A stretch of DNA of 64,000 bases, from contig NZ_FRCM01000002.1 in the NCBI RefSeq assembly GCF_900142915.1, forward strand, positions 310,001 through 374,000, read 5' to 3'. Both the position numbers and the translations under genes were made by a program. This document shows positions 25,175 to 33,021 of the stretch, piece after piece. The notes below the pieces were generated by a model that was not told the DNA's origin, did no database searches, and saw only the letters and a program-made list of their open reading frames with translations. Positions within the stretch are counted from its first letter, which is position 1; every line of letters begins with the position of its first letter. This stretch comes from Mucilaginibacter sp. OK098 (lineage in GTDB: Bacteria; Bacteroidota; Bacteroidia; Sphingobacteriales; Sphingobacteriaceae).

Positions 25175-28100
25175 ATGCAATACAAAAAAATAAATAATCT
25201 TTTAGGCTGGCTTTGTTTTGCCATAGCATCAATTACCTACATCCTTACTTTAGAGCCATCAGTAAGCTTTTGGGACTGCGGCGAGTTCATCTCCTGCGCA
25301 TACCGTTTACAGGTAGCCCACCAGCCCGGCTATCCAATGTTTGCCATGCTGGGTAAAATGTTTTCGCTTTTGTCATTCGGCAATAATGCAAAGGTGCCAT
25401 ACTTCACTAATATGGGTTCGGCAATTGCCAGCGGTGCAACCATTATGTTCCTGTTTTGGACAATTACCGCAATTGCTAAAAAAATGCTTGCCGGCAAACC
25501 AGGTGAGCCGGAAGATCAAAACCGCACCATCCTTATTATGGGTGCAGGTTTGGTTGGCGCCCTTGCCTTTACCTATACCGATACCTTTTGGTTCTCGGCT
25601 GTTGAAACCATTGTATTTGCACTATCAATGTTGTGCACAGCAATAGTTTTTTGGGCTATATTAAAGTGGGACGCCCATGCTGATGAACCCGGTGCAGATA
25701 AATGGATAGTATTTATAGCTTATGTAATAGGCCTCTCAATAGGTATCCACCTGCTAAACCTGTTAACTATCCCCGCAATTGCTATGGTTTATTATTTCCG
25801 CCGTGGCAAAAACGTAAACGTTAGCGGTGCAATCGGTACATTTTTAATAGGTGTGCTTATACTGGTATTTGTACAATACGGTATCAGGGGCTACTCCATA
25901 AAAATAGCCGCCTATTTCGATCTTTTCTTTGTAAACTCATTAGGTACCGGTTTCTGGAGCGGCGCTTTTGTATGGTTCCTGATAATTGCGGGCATATTGG
26001 TTGCTGGTATTATCTACAGCATCCGCAATAAAAAGCCTTTAATGAACCTGGCATTTCTGTGTATCTCTTTCGTTTATCTGGGTTACAGCTCATTCGCTTA
26101 CATCCCTATCAGGGCCACAGCCAATCCCGATTTGAACAACTCGCACCCTGATAATGCTTTTACACTTTATGGTTACTTAAACCGCATTCAGTATGGCGAA
26201 AACCCATTGTTATTCGGTCAGTATTTTGATGCCAAGGTTATTGATCAAACCGAAGGCAACACCCTTTACCGTAAAGGTAAAACCAGCTATGAAAATGCCG
26301 GTAAAAAAACAAATTATGTTTATGACCATACTACCTTTTTGCCGCGTATGTACAGCAGCGATGGGCAGGATCCGCAATTTTACCGCCAATGGCTGCAAAT
26401 GAGCGAAGGTGCGGCGCCTACCATGGCTGATAACCTTAAATGGCTGGCCAGCTGGCAGGTGTACCAGATGTATGTACGATACTTTTTATGGAATTTTGTT
26501 GGCCGCTACAATGATGCCGATGGGCAACAAAGCATGAGCGGCATTGACGGTAACTGGACAAGCGGTATTTTAGATGGCGGTAAACACCTGCCAAAATCGG
26601 TTATTAACGGTACTACTTACACCCCATTATATGCACTGCCTTTAATTATTGGCTTATTGGGCGCCATCTATCACTTTCAACGTAAAAAACGCGATGCACT
26701 GGTTGTTCTGTTGCTTTTCTTTTTTACCGGTTTAGCTATTGTGTTATATGTAAACCAGCCCAGCATACAACCACGCGAACGTGATTATTCATATGTTGGT
26801 TCATTCTATGCCTTTGCCATATGGATAGGTTTGGGCGTAATTGCCATTGCCGAGCTGATCCGTGTTAAATTAAGTGCTAAGGTTGCTGCTATTTTGGCCA
26901 CCAGTGTTTGCCTGCTGGCTGCCCCGGTAATTATGGCTAAAGAAGAATGGAAAGCCCATGACCGTTCAACTAAAATGACGCCGCATGATATGGCTTATGA
27001 TTACCTTATATCCTGCCCGCCAAATGCTATTTTATTTACATATGGCGATAATGACACTTACTCGTTATGGTATGACCAGGAAGTTGAAGGCATCCGCCCC
27101 GATGTGCGCATTGTTAACTTGAGCCTTTTCACAGGCGATTGGTATATCCGCCAGATGCAGGGTAAAATGAATGCCTCTGAACCATTGCCTATCACCATGC
27201 CTTACGATAAATATAAAGAGGGTGTGCGCGATGTTATTTATTTTGATGATAAAAAGATCCCAGGATCTGTCGAAGTAAAAGAGGTATTTGATTTTATATC
27301 GTCTGACGATAAAGCTGCGCAGGTACAATACCAAAGCGGCGATTTTGGAAATTACCTGCCTACTAAAAACTTTAAGATCACTATTAACCCTGATGATGTA
27401 TTAAAGAACCATGTGATAACTCCTGATCAAAAAGACAAGCTGGCTTCAGTTATAGAGTGGAAATACACCTCAAACTATGTGACCAAAGAAAATCTTGCCA
27501 TACTTGATATATTGGCGCATAACAACTGGAAACGGCCTATTTGCTTTACCACAACTATTGGTAGTGAAAACCTGATAGGCTTACAACCTTATCTTTATAA
27601 AGAAGGTTTTACTTATCACCTGATACCGTTTAAACCCGATACCAGCACTCATGATCAATTGGGTAAAACCAATAGCCTGGTGATGTACAACAACATGATG
27701 ACCAAGTTTAAATATGGCAACTTTAAAACTGCTAAATATTTGGATCATGAGTCAACTACCATGTTTTACCCGGTTATGGTTACAACCTTTCTTGATCTTG
27801 CCGAAGGCTTGATAAAAGATGGTCACCCTGACCTGGCTTTAAAGGCCCTGCACAAGTTTGATGATGTAATGCCTGATATAAATCCGGGACTGGATGTTGC
27901 ATACCGCAAGATGTTTATGGCGCAAACGGCTTATGGATTGCATGACAATGTTTTAGCTAATAAGTTTGTAACAGGCATTGATGATTATGTTGTTGATCAG
28001 CTTGATTATAACTATAACCTGCTGAAAAACAATTCAGACAATTTAGATCTGCGTAATGTACAGTTTGGCGTATCGGTTATAAATGCGATGGTAGGCATTA

Positions 28101-28201
28101 CCGGCGATAGCCACCAAACGGCTTTAAATGCTAAGCTTGCAGCGCAGTTAAAAGATTATACCAATAAGTTTGGCCCTGTTTTGCAAAGACAGCAGCAGTA
28201 A
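25175..28201 (+). CDS. GT117-family (DUF2723) membrane protein
   Basis: 1008 residues. The N-terminal 600 hold about a dozen membrane helices with the DUF2723 signature LEPSVSFWDCGEFISCAYRLQVAHQPGYPM near the start (Asp-Cys-Gly-Glu, a POMT-like acidic motif). Further family stretches are IPIRATANPDLNNSHPDN and QPRERDYSYVGSFYAFA. The C-terminal 350 residues are soluble (GDNDTYSLWYDQEVEG; a helical repeat tail). The family is related to protein O-mannosyltransferases and probably glycosylates exported proteins from a lipid-linked sugar; that is family inference. It is a single gene followed by a terminator. Confidence 0.88.
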   Translation: MQYKKINNLLGWLCFAIASITYILTLEPSVSFWDCGEFISCAYRLQVAHQPGYPMFAMLGKMFSLLSFGNNAKVPYFTNMGSAIASGATIMFLFWTITAIAKKMLAGKPGEPEDQNRTILIMGAGLVGALAFTYTDTFWFSAVETIVFALSMLCTAIVFWAILKWDAHADEPGADKWIVFIAYVIGLSIGIHLLNLLTIPAIAMVYYFRRGKNVNVSGAIGTFLIGVLILVFVQYGIRGYSIKIAAYFDLFFVNSLGTGFWSGAFVWFLIIAGILVAGIIYSIRNKKPLMNLAFLCISFVYLGYSSFAYIPIRATANPDLNNSHPDNAFTLYGYLNRIQYGENPLLFGQYFDAKVIDQTEGNTLYRKGKTSYENAGKKTNYVYDHTTFLPRMYSSDGQDPQFYRQWLQMSEGAAPTMADNLKWLASWQVYQMYVRYFLWNFVGRYNDADGQQSMSGIDGNWTSGILDGGKHLPKSVINGTTYTPLYALPLIIGLLGAIYHFQRKKRDALVVLLLFFFTGLAIVLYVNQPSIQPRERDYSYVGSFYAFAIWIGLGVIAIAELIRVKLSAKVAAILATSVCLLAAPVIMAKEEWKAHDRSTKMTPHDMAYDYLISCPPNAILFTYGDNDTYSLWYDQEVEGIRPDVRIVNLSLFTGDWYIRQMQGKMNASEPLPITMPYDKYKEGVRDVIYFDDKKIPGSVEVKEVFDFISSDDKAAQVQYQSGDFGNYLPTKNFKITINPDDVLKNHVITPDQKDKLASVIEWKYTSNYVTKENLAILDILAHNNWKRPICFTTTIGSENLIGLQPYLYKEGFTYHLIPFKPDTSTHDQLGKTNSLVMYNNMMTKFKYGNFKTAKYLDHESTTMFYPVMVTTFLDLAEGLIKDGHPDLALKALHKFDDVMPDINPGLDVAYRKMFMAQTAYGLHDNVLANKFVTGIDDYVVDQLDYNYNLLKNNSDNLDLRNVQFGVSVINAMVGITGDSHQTALNAKLAAQLKDYTNKFGPVLQRQQQ

Positions 28202-28259
28202 TTTGAGGCGAAAGCTGAAAGGCGAAAGCTAAAAGGTTATTGAATATTAAATACTGATA

Positions 28260-28289
28260 AAACCAATCCTGCGGGGTTGGTTTTTTTTG
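28260..28289 (+). terminator. Rho-independent terminator of the GT117 gene
   Basis: Stem AACCAATCC with GGGGTTGGTT around a short loop, followed by eight T. A GAAAGCTGAAAGGCGAAAGC word (28206-28235) lies between the stop codon and this hairpin. Confidence 0.85.
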
Positions 28290-28347
28290 TTTGGTGATAT
28301 GCTCTTGTAAATTGCGTACTTGCAGAAAAGAATTATAAACAGCAAAG

Positions 28348-28378
28348 TTGCCCAATAAGGCTACTTTGTTTATATTTG
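28348..28378 (+). promoter_or_regulatory. Bacteroidota-type promoter of the toxin-antitoxin pair
   Basis: TTG at 28348-28350 and TATATTTG at 28371-28378, separated by 20 bases, match the -33/-7 consensus. The ATG at 28388 follows within 10 bases, so the transcript would have almost no leader. Confidence 0.6.
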
Positions 28379-28387
28379 TACCGTTTT

Positions 28388-28723
28388 ATGAAATTTAGAA
28401 CAATAACTATTTACAAACATTATTTTCCGGAGTTTTTCTCTAAACAGCGCCAAAAAGTAAAAGATAAAATTATCTGGACTTTTAAGTTGATAGAAGAAAT
28501 TCAGCATGTGCCCGAAAGTTATTTAAAGCATATGGAAGGTACTGATGGATTATTTGAGATCCGTGTTCAATCAGGAAGTGATATTTTTAGAATAGTCTGC
28601 TTTTTTGATGAAGGCAAATTAATTGTGATAGCTAATTGTTTTCAAAAGAAAACACAGAAAACACCAATAAAAGAAATTGAAAAGGCACTAAAGATAAAGG
28701 AGGCATATTATGAAGAAAAATGA
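28388..28723 (+). CDS. RelE/HigB-type toxin (phage-derived Gp49-like)
   Basis: 111 residues from ATG 28388; the upstream TTG at 28376 overlaps the promoter. The fold signature is that of RelE/ParE-superfamily toxins of the Gp49/HigB-2 type: HYFPEFFSKQRQKVKDKIIW, then LKHMEGTDGLFEIRVQSGSDIFRIVCFFDEGKL and HCFQKKTQKTP-like NCFQKKTQKTPIKEIEKAL. Such toxins are ribosome-dependent mRNA endonucleases. The antitoxin gene overlaps its 3' end by 14 bases, giving the toxin-first order of higBA. Confidence 0.88.
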   Translation: MKFRTITIYKHYFPEFFSKQRQKVKDKIIWTFKLIEEIQHVPESYLKHMEGTDGLFEIRVQSGSDIFRIVCFFDEGKLIVIANCFQKKTQKTPIKEIEKALKIKEAYYEEK

Positions 28724-29012
28724 TAATCTTATCACTCTTGATGACTTTATTGATAAAGAATATGGCAACAAGGGTACTGCGAAACGCGATAAATTTGAAC
28801 AAGCTTACCAGGAATTTAAATTAGGAGCATTGATCCATGATGCAAGACTTGCACAAGGCTTGACACAAACTCAATTGGCGGATAAATGTGGCACTACAAA
28901 AGCGTATATATCAAAGGTAGAGAATGATGTTAAAGATGTTCGTGTATCTACACTAAGGAAAATTATTGAGGAGGGATTAGGTGGGCAGTTGCAGCTATCT
29001 ATTAAAATTTAA
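28710..29012 (+). CDS. HigA-type antitoxin, Xre HTH
   Basis: 100 residues. The HTH lies at about 45-98: LIHDARLAQGLTQTQLADKC, with recognition helix TKAYISKVEND. The N-terminal 40 residues are charged and probably wrap the toxin. It overlaps the toxin gene by 14 bases, ensuring coupled translation. It should neutralise the toxin and repress the promoter at 28348. Confidence 0.9.
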   Translation: MKKNDNLITLDDFIDKEYGNKGTAKRDKFEQAYQEFKLGALIHDARLAQGLTQTQLADKCGTTKAYISKVENDVKDVRVSTLRKIIEEGLGGQLQLSIKI

Positions 29013-29014
29013 CC

Positions 29015-29671
29015 ATGCGAATTCTCATTTTAGGAGCAACAGGCAGAACAGGTCGTCTTTTAATTGAAGAAGCCAATAAGCATGGCTATGCTGTAAATGT
29101 TTTGCTGCGCGATAAAAGCAAGCTAAATTTTAATTCAAATTCAATTACAATATTTGAGGGCAATCCAACTAACCTTAACACATTATTACCCGCCATGCAG
29201 GGTTGTGAAGCAATACTAAGCACCTTAAACATTTCCCGCACATCTGATTTTCCGTGGGCGCCATTACGAACCCCAAAAAACTTTTTATCAGCCGGGATGA
29301 AAAACATCATTAAAGCAGCTGATCAATTGCAAATAAAACGGCTAATTATAACCACCGCATGGGGTGTGGGCGAAACAAAAAAAGAGATCCCTTTTTGGTT
29401 TAGGTTACTTATAGATAAAAGTAATATCGGTTACCCGTATCGCGACCATGAATTACAGGAAGACCTTTTAAGTAAATCATCCCTAAACTGGACCACAATA
29501 CGCCCGGTTGGCCTAACAAACACATTAAACAATAAAAAAGTGCTGGTAAGCTTTAACAATTCGCCCAAACCCCGTTTAATCATCAGCAGGCAAAATGTAG
29601 CCCGGTTTATGTTGGATGTATTAAAAAATGATTTGTATATTAGGCAAAGCCCAACGGTTTCTGAAAAATGA
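29015..29671 (+). CDS. NAD(P)-binding atypical SDR (NmrA-like)
   Basis: 218 residues. The N-terminal dinucleotide motif is GATGRTGRLLIEEA (residues 7-20). The rest is consistent with SDR_a5-type NAD(P)H-binding proteins (AILSTLNISRT, RLIITTAWGVGETKKE). The YxxxK pair is not evident, as in the atypical group, so it may sense redox state rather than catalyse. It begins two bases after the antitoxin stop and its stop lies one base before the next ATG, so the genes are probably co-transcribed. Confidence 0.8.
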   Translation: MRILILGATGRTGRLLIEEANKHGYAVNVLLRDKSKLNFNSNSITIFEGNPTNLNTLLPAMQGCEAILSTLNISRTSDFPWAPLRTPKNFLSAGMKNIIKAADQLQIKRLIITTAWGVGETKKEIPFWFRLLIDKSNIGYPYRDHELQEDLLSKSSLNWTTIRPVGLTNTLNNKKVLVSFNNSPKPRLIISRQNVARFMLDVLKNDLYIRQSPTVSEK

Positions 29672-29672
29672 T

Positions 29673-29888
29673 ATGACAAAAGAAATTCAGTTACAATCCA
29701 CCATCACATGTCCCATTTGCGGCTATCAGAAAACCGAAACAATGCCTGTTGATACCTGCCAGTATTTTTATGTTTGTGAGGGTTGCCAGGCACATTTAAA
29801 ACCCTTGGCTGGTGATTGCTGTGTTTTTTGCAGTTATGGTACGGTTAAATGTCCGCCAATACAGGCTGGCAATTCATGCTGCAGTTAG
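29673..29888 (+). CDS. GDCCVxC-domain cysteine-rich protein
   Basis: 71 residues from ATG 29673, which directly follows the SDR stop. It contains CPICGYQ, CQYFYVCEGCQAHLKP and the diagnostic GDCCVFCSYGTVKCPP, plus a terminal CC. Members of this small family sometimes carry selenocysteine and are often found in mercury or other thiophilic-metal loci; here the corresponding positions are Cys. Eleven cysteines in 71 residues point to metal or metalloid binding. The arsenic operon begins 1.1 kb downstream. Confidence 0.85.
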   Translation: MTKEIQLQSTITCPICGYQKTETMPVDTCQYFYVCEGCQAHLKPLAGDCCVFCSYGTVKCPPIQAGNSCCS

Positions 29889-29898
29889 TTTATAAAAA

Positions 29899-30462
29899 TT
29901 ATAGATCATTATCAGGTTTGTAACCAATCCGCTTTCTGGGCGGTGCAGGTTTTTCTTTTTTCTCAAGCAATTCATCCAGGTAATGAAAAACCAGCTCAAT
30001 ACTTTTATCGTGATTATTTATTTTCTTTTTGATGTGTTCTATTTCTAAGCGGAGTTCGGTGTTATCAGTAAGTGCTTGCCGAATATTTGTAAACGCTCTT
30101 ACAATTTGAATATTTACTGAAATAGCCTGGTCACTATTTAAAATACTGGCCAGCATAACTGCTCCATGCTCTGTAAATGCGTACGGAAGTACAGTTGAAT
30201 ATTTTAAACTATCCAAATGTCCAAATAATTGAATAAGCTGATTTTTTTCTGCAGTTGTTACCTGGAACATAAAATCATCAGGAAATCGTTTACTTTTTCG
30301 TTTTACCTGTTCGTTTAAGCGTTTAGTAGTTACTCCATAAAGCTCTGCCAAATCACGATCGATCATTACTTTTTTATTCCTTAAAACCATTATTTTGTTA
30401 ATAATAACTTCGTCAGGAATCCGAACTAATACTGGTTTAGTTTCTATATCTTTTTTTGCCAC
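29899..30462 (-). CDS. ORF6N-domain DNA-binding protein
   Basis: 187 residues. The ORF6N domain (about 15-100) is clear: IMVLRNKKVMIDRDLAELYG, then TTKRLNEQVKRKSKRFPDDF and the helix-rich AFTEHGAVMLASILNSDQAI. A coiled-coil C-terminal part follows (LRLEIEHIKKKINNHDKSIEL). ORF6N proteins are KilA-N relatives of phage origin, presumed to bind DNA. Three related palindromes lie in the 400 bases upstream of its start, suggesting targets or autoregulation. The gene faces its convergent neighbour with only 10 bases between them. Confidence 0.88.
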   Translation of the reverse strand: MAKKDIETKPVLVRIPDEVIINKIMVLRNKKVMIDRDLAELYGVTTKRLNEQVKRKSKRFPDDFMFQVTTAEKNQLIQLFGHLDSLKYSTVLPYAFTEHGAVMLASILNSDQAISVNIQIVRAFTNIRQALTDNTELRLEIEHIKKKINNHDKSIELVFHYLDELLEKKEKPAPPRKRIGYKPDNDL

Positions 30463-30480
30463 TCAGCGTATAATATTTTA

Positions 30481-30507
30481 GAGGCGGTCGCAAATTGCGG
30501 CCGCCTC
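30481..30507. promoter_or_regulatory. Palindrome 1 of the ORF6N region
   Basis: 13-bp arms around a single central A: GAGGCGGTCGCAA-A-TTGCGGCCGCCTC with one T/G mismatch. It lies 18 bases upstream of the ORF6N start codon. Core CGCAAATTGCG. Confidence 0.75.
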
Positions 30508-30568
30508 CTGTTTATAATTCTATTAAATAGCTTTAAAGTCTCCAATCGCGATCTTAAAAAACTAAAGC

Positions 30569-30585
30569 GGTCGCAATTTGCGACC
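30569..30585. promoter_or_regulatory. Palindrome 2 of the ORF6N region
   Basis: GGTCGCAA-T-TTGCGACC, perfect 8-bp arms around one base. Same core as palindrome 1. Confidence 0.75.
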
Positions 30586-30805
30586 ACCTAAAAATATAAA
30601 ATAATAATTAAAAAATCAGCTACAATCTATTATCTCCGCTGGTACAAGTCGGGGACTCACGTGGCAGCTACGTTATTAACTCCTTATTTTTGAAGGAGCT
30701 ACAAAATGATTTACTCATCGGTTTTATTTTGATATCCAATTATATATCCACCCTTGTTCTTTAATAAAGATGATATACTACCGTGCTCTTTAACGTACTT
30801 TTGGC

Positions 30806-30828
30806 AGGTATCACAAATTGTGATACCT
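30806..30828. promoter_or_regulatory. Palindrome 3 of the ORF6N region
   Basis: AGGTATCACAA-A-TTGTGATACCT, perfect 11-bp arms around one base. The core CACAAATTGTG differs from the others only by compensating changes. With the other two palindromes it is the main content of the 518-base gap 30463-30980; no gene was seen there. Confidence 0.75.
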
Positions 30829-30956
30829 AACTTCAGTTCATTCCTTTAAGCTTATAATATTAAAAAACAAACTTTAATTAATACTATAGACTTAAAAATA
30901 TCGATCATAAATTTCAGCAATTATTTATTGCTGAACTCTTGCAAATCTCAACTATT

Positions 30957-30973
30957 CATCGTAATATTGCGAT
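30957..30973. promoter_or_regulatory. Putative ArsR operator 1
   Basis: CATCGTAATATTGCGAT, an imperfect palindrome (ATCG...CGAT) 7 bases before the arsR start. A near-identical copy precedes the next gene, as expected for ArsR/SmtB-type operators. Confidence 0.65.
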
Positions 30974-30980
30974 ATAATAT

Positions 30981-31310
30981 ATGGGCTTAACTAAAACAGA
31001 AATATTTACCGATGAGCAAAACAGGCTGGCTATTATGCTTAAAGCATTGGCACACCCGGCCCGCATTGCCATTTTACAGCAGATAATGGCCGCAAACGCC
31101 TGCATCTGCGGCGATCTGTCTATCGAGCTCGGGCTTGCCCAGGCTACTATATCCCAGCATTTAAAAGAGCTAAAATCTGCAGGTTTGATCCAGGGCACTA
31201 TTGAAGGCGTAAGCGTATGCTATTGTATTGAGCCGAAAGCCTGGGCGTTGCTAAAAGAACAGCTGAACAACTTTTTAAATTTAGCGGAATTAAAGCCTAG
31301 CTGCTGTTAA
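30981..31310 (+). CDS. arsR: ArsR-family repressor
   Basis: 109 residues, winged helix. LKALAHPARIAILQQIM starts the domain and LAQATISQHLKELKSAGL is the recognition helix region. Cysteines at 41 and 43 (CICGD), 80 and 82 (CYC) and 108-109 (C-terminal CC) could form a As(III)/Sb(III) thiolate site; the first pair lies near the position used by classical ArsR proteins. It should repress the operon until arsenite binds. First gene of a five-gene arsenic operon, with a putative operator just upstream. Confidence 0.9.
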   Translation: MGLTKTEIFTDEQNRLAIMLKALAHPARIAILQQIMAANACICGDLSIELGLAQATISQHLKELKSAGLIQGTIEGVSVCYCIEPKAWALLKEQLNNFLNLAELKPSCC

Positions 31311-31327
31311 AAAAATTTGAATTAATC

Positions 31328-31344
31328 CATCGTAATATTGCAAT
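31328..31344. promoter_or_regulatory. Putative ArsR operator 2
   Basis: CATCGTAATATTGCAAT, 16 of 17 bases identical to the copy at 30957, 12 bases before the DUF6428 start. A second site inside the operon suggests an internal repressed promoter. Confidence 0.65.
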
Positions 31345-31356
31345 AAATATAAGGCC

Positions 31357-31923
31357 ATGAACAATACAACATCACTAAACTGGAGCACTTTTAAAGAAGC
31401 GCTGGTACAAAACCCCAACTTATACCTGCAATTTCAATATGCGGAAAATAAGTGGGTAGATGCGTCCTATCATATCACCGAAATTAAACAAGCCCCTATC
31501 ACCTCGGTTGATTGCGGCGGCGTAATGAATAACTGGACGGAGATAATTGTTCAGCTCTGGGAGCCTGCAAGTGGGCAACAGGAACGGGCCATGAAAGTTG
31601 ATAAGGCATTATCAATTATTAAAGTGGTTGAAAAGATGCTGCCATTAGATGCAAATGCCACCGTGAAAATTGAGTTTGGCAACTCAGAGTTTGATACCCG
31701 GCAAATGTACCCCAATGAAATTACCGTTAGCGGAGATAATCTGCTGGTTGATCTGCGCCCTGATACCGTACAATGCAAAGCAATCAGTCGTGGCGGCAGC
31801 TGCGGAACAACAGCAACCGGCGAAGAATGCTGTGCCCCTGCCGTTGAAAAACCAAAAGTTCAATTAAAAAACCTGGCTGTAACCGCAGAAAGTTGCTGCA
31901 CCCCCGGTGGTGGCTGCTGCTAA
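31357..31923 (+). CDS. DUF6428-family protein with Cys-rich tail
   Basis: 188 residues. The first 140 residues fit DUF6428 (FQYAENKWVDASYHITEIKQ; VDCGGVMNNWTEIIVQLWEP), a family recurrent in Bacteroidota arsenic loci. The last 45 residues add paired cysteines (GSCGTT, EECCAP, ESCCTP, GGGCC), nine Cys in total, which could bind As(III). It is the second gene of the operon with its own putative operator. Function is unproven; a sequestration or sensing role is inferred from the tail and context. Confidence 0.8.
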   Translation: MNNTTSLNWSTFKEALVQNPNLYLQFQYAENKWVDASYHITEIKQAPITSVDCGGVMNNWTEIIVQLWEPASGQQERAMKVDKALSIIKVVEKMLPLDANATVKIEFGNSEFDTRQMYPNEITVSGDNLLVDLRPDTVQCKAISRGGSCGTTATGEECCAPAVEKPKVQLKNLAVTAESCCTPGGGCC

Positions 31924-31934
31924 TTATATACACA

Positions 31935-32360
31935 ATGAAAATAGAACAAGCTGATAAATACAGGGAAAGCATTATTGCTTTACTAACCGCAGAAAAACTG
32001 CCGGTTGCCGATCTGCCTGATCAACTGGAAAACTTTGCCGTAAGCAAAAAGGGCGATGAGGTTGCAGGCGTAATAGGCTTAGAAATTTATGGCGATTATG
32101 CATTATTACGCTCACTTGCTGTTAATATCAATTTCCGCAACCAGGGTATAGCTAATAAGCTGCTGCTGCATATTGAACAACTTGCCGCTGCAAAAAAACT
32201 TAAAGCAATTTATCTGCTTACAGAAACTGCACCCGGCTATTTTACCCGTAAAGGTTATCAAACAATTACCAGGGCAGATGTACCGGCCCAAGTGCAGCAG
32301 TCGTCCGAGTTTAGCCATGTTTGCCCGCAATCTGCTATTGTGATGCTAAAATTTCTTTAA
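31935..32360 (+). CDS. GNAT acetyltransferase, ArsN2-like
   Basis: 141 residues from ATG 31935; the frame open from 31893 overlaps the previous gene. GNAT signature: LRSLAVNINFRNQGIANKLL (acetyl-CoA loop) and a C-terminal TETAPGYFTRKGYQTITRAD. The arrangement and position within the ars operon fit ArsN2-type acetyltransferases, which detoxify organoarsenicals such as arsinothricin by N-acetylation. Whether that substrate applies here cannot be seen. Confidence 0.78.
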   Translation: MKIEQADKYRESIIALLTAEKLPVADLPDQLENFAVSKKGDEVAGVIGLEIYGDYALLRSLAVNINFRNQGIANKLLLHIEQLAAAKKLKAIYLLTETAPGYFTRKGYQTITRADVPAQVQQSSEFSHVCPQSAIVMLKFL

Positions 32361-32367
32361 AATTATC

Positions 32368-33021
32368 ATGAAGGCTTACGTGGCAGAATTGATCGGAACA
32401 TTCGCTCTTGTTTTTTGTGGAACGGGCGCCATCATTATTGATCAGCAATTTGGCGGAGCGGTCACCCATGCAGGAGTCGCCATAACTTTTGGGCTTATAG
32501 TAACGAGTATGATTTATAGCTTAGGCCCTATATCCGGGGCACATTTAAACCCAGCCGTAAGCATAGCGTTCACTATTGCCAGGCGTTTTCCTGCAAAATT
32601 GCTTCCCGGCTATATTATTAGTCAGTTAACAGGCGCATTATTAGCGAGCTTTGTATTAAAATTTCTTTTTCCCTTAAACGAACTACTGGGTGCCACAATA
32701 CCAATGGGAACAGAGATGCAATCCTTTATTCTTGAACTGATACTAAGCTTTTTTTTAATGTTGGTGATTATAAACGTATCAGTAGGAAGTAAAGAGCAGG
32801 GCATGTTTGCCGGTACTGCAATTGGTGCAGTTGTAGGTCTTGAAGCAATGTTTGCAGGTCCGGTTTGTGGAGCCTCTATGAACCCAGCCCGTTCAATTGC
32901 ACCAGCAATAGTTTCAGGACATTTGGAGCATCTTTGGGTCTATATCATCGCACCAATTACGGGGGCTTTACTGGCGGTGCCGGTTTGCAACTATCTAACT
33001 ATAAAAATTAAAACTACATGA
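32368..33021 (+). CDS. Aquaporin/aquaglyceroporin of the arsenic operon (AqpS-like)
   Basis: 217 residues, six membrane helices and both pore half-helices: HLNPAVS (first NPA) and MNPARS (second NPA). AqpS proteins in ars operons let arsenite made by ArsC leave the cell down its gradient, replacing an active ArsB or Acr3 pump. It overlaps the following arsC gene by four bases (ATGA), so efflux and reduction are translationally coupled. Confidence 0.9.
   Translation: MKAYVAELIGTFALVFCGTGAIIIDQQFGGAVTHAGVAITFGLIVTSMIYSLGPISGAHLNPAVSIAFTIARRFPAKLLPGYIISQLTGALLASFVLKFLFPLNELLGATIPMGTEMQSFILELILSFFLMLVIINVSVGSKEQGMFAGTAIGAVVGLEAMFAGPVCGASMNPARSIAPAIVSGHLEHLWVYIIAPITGALLAVPVCNYLTIKIKTT

Noticed and set aside
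30640..30720. Possible tRNA-like segment (GGTACAAGTCGGGGACTC)
   Set aside because: No acceptor, D or T-loop pairing could be drawn; it does not form a cloverleaf.
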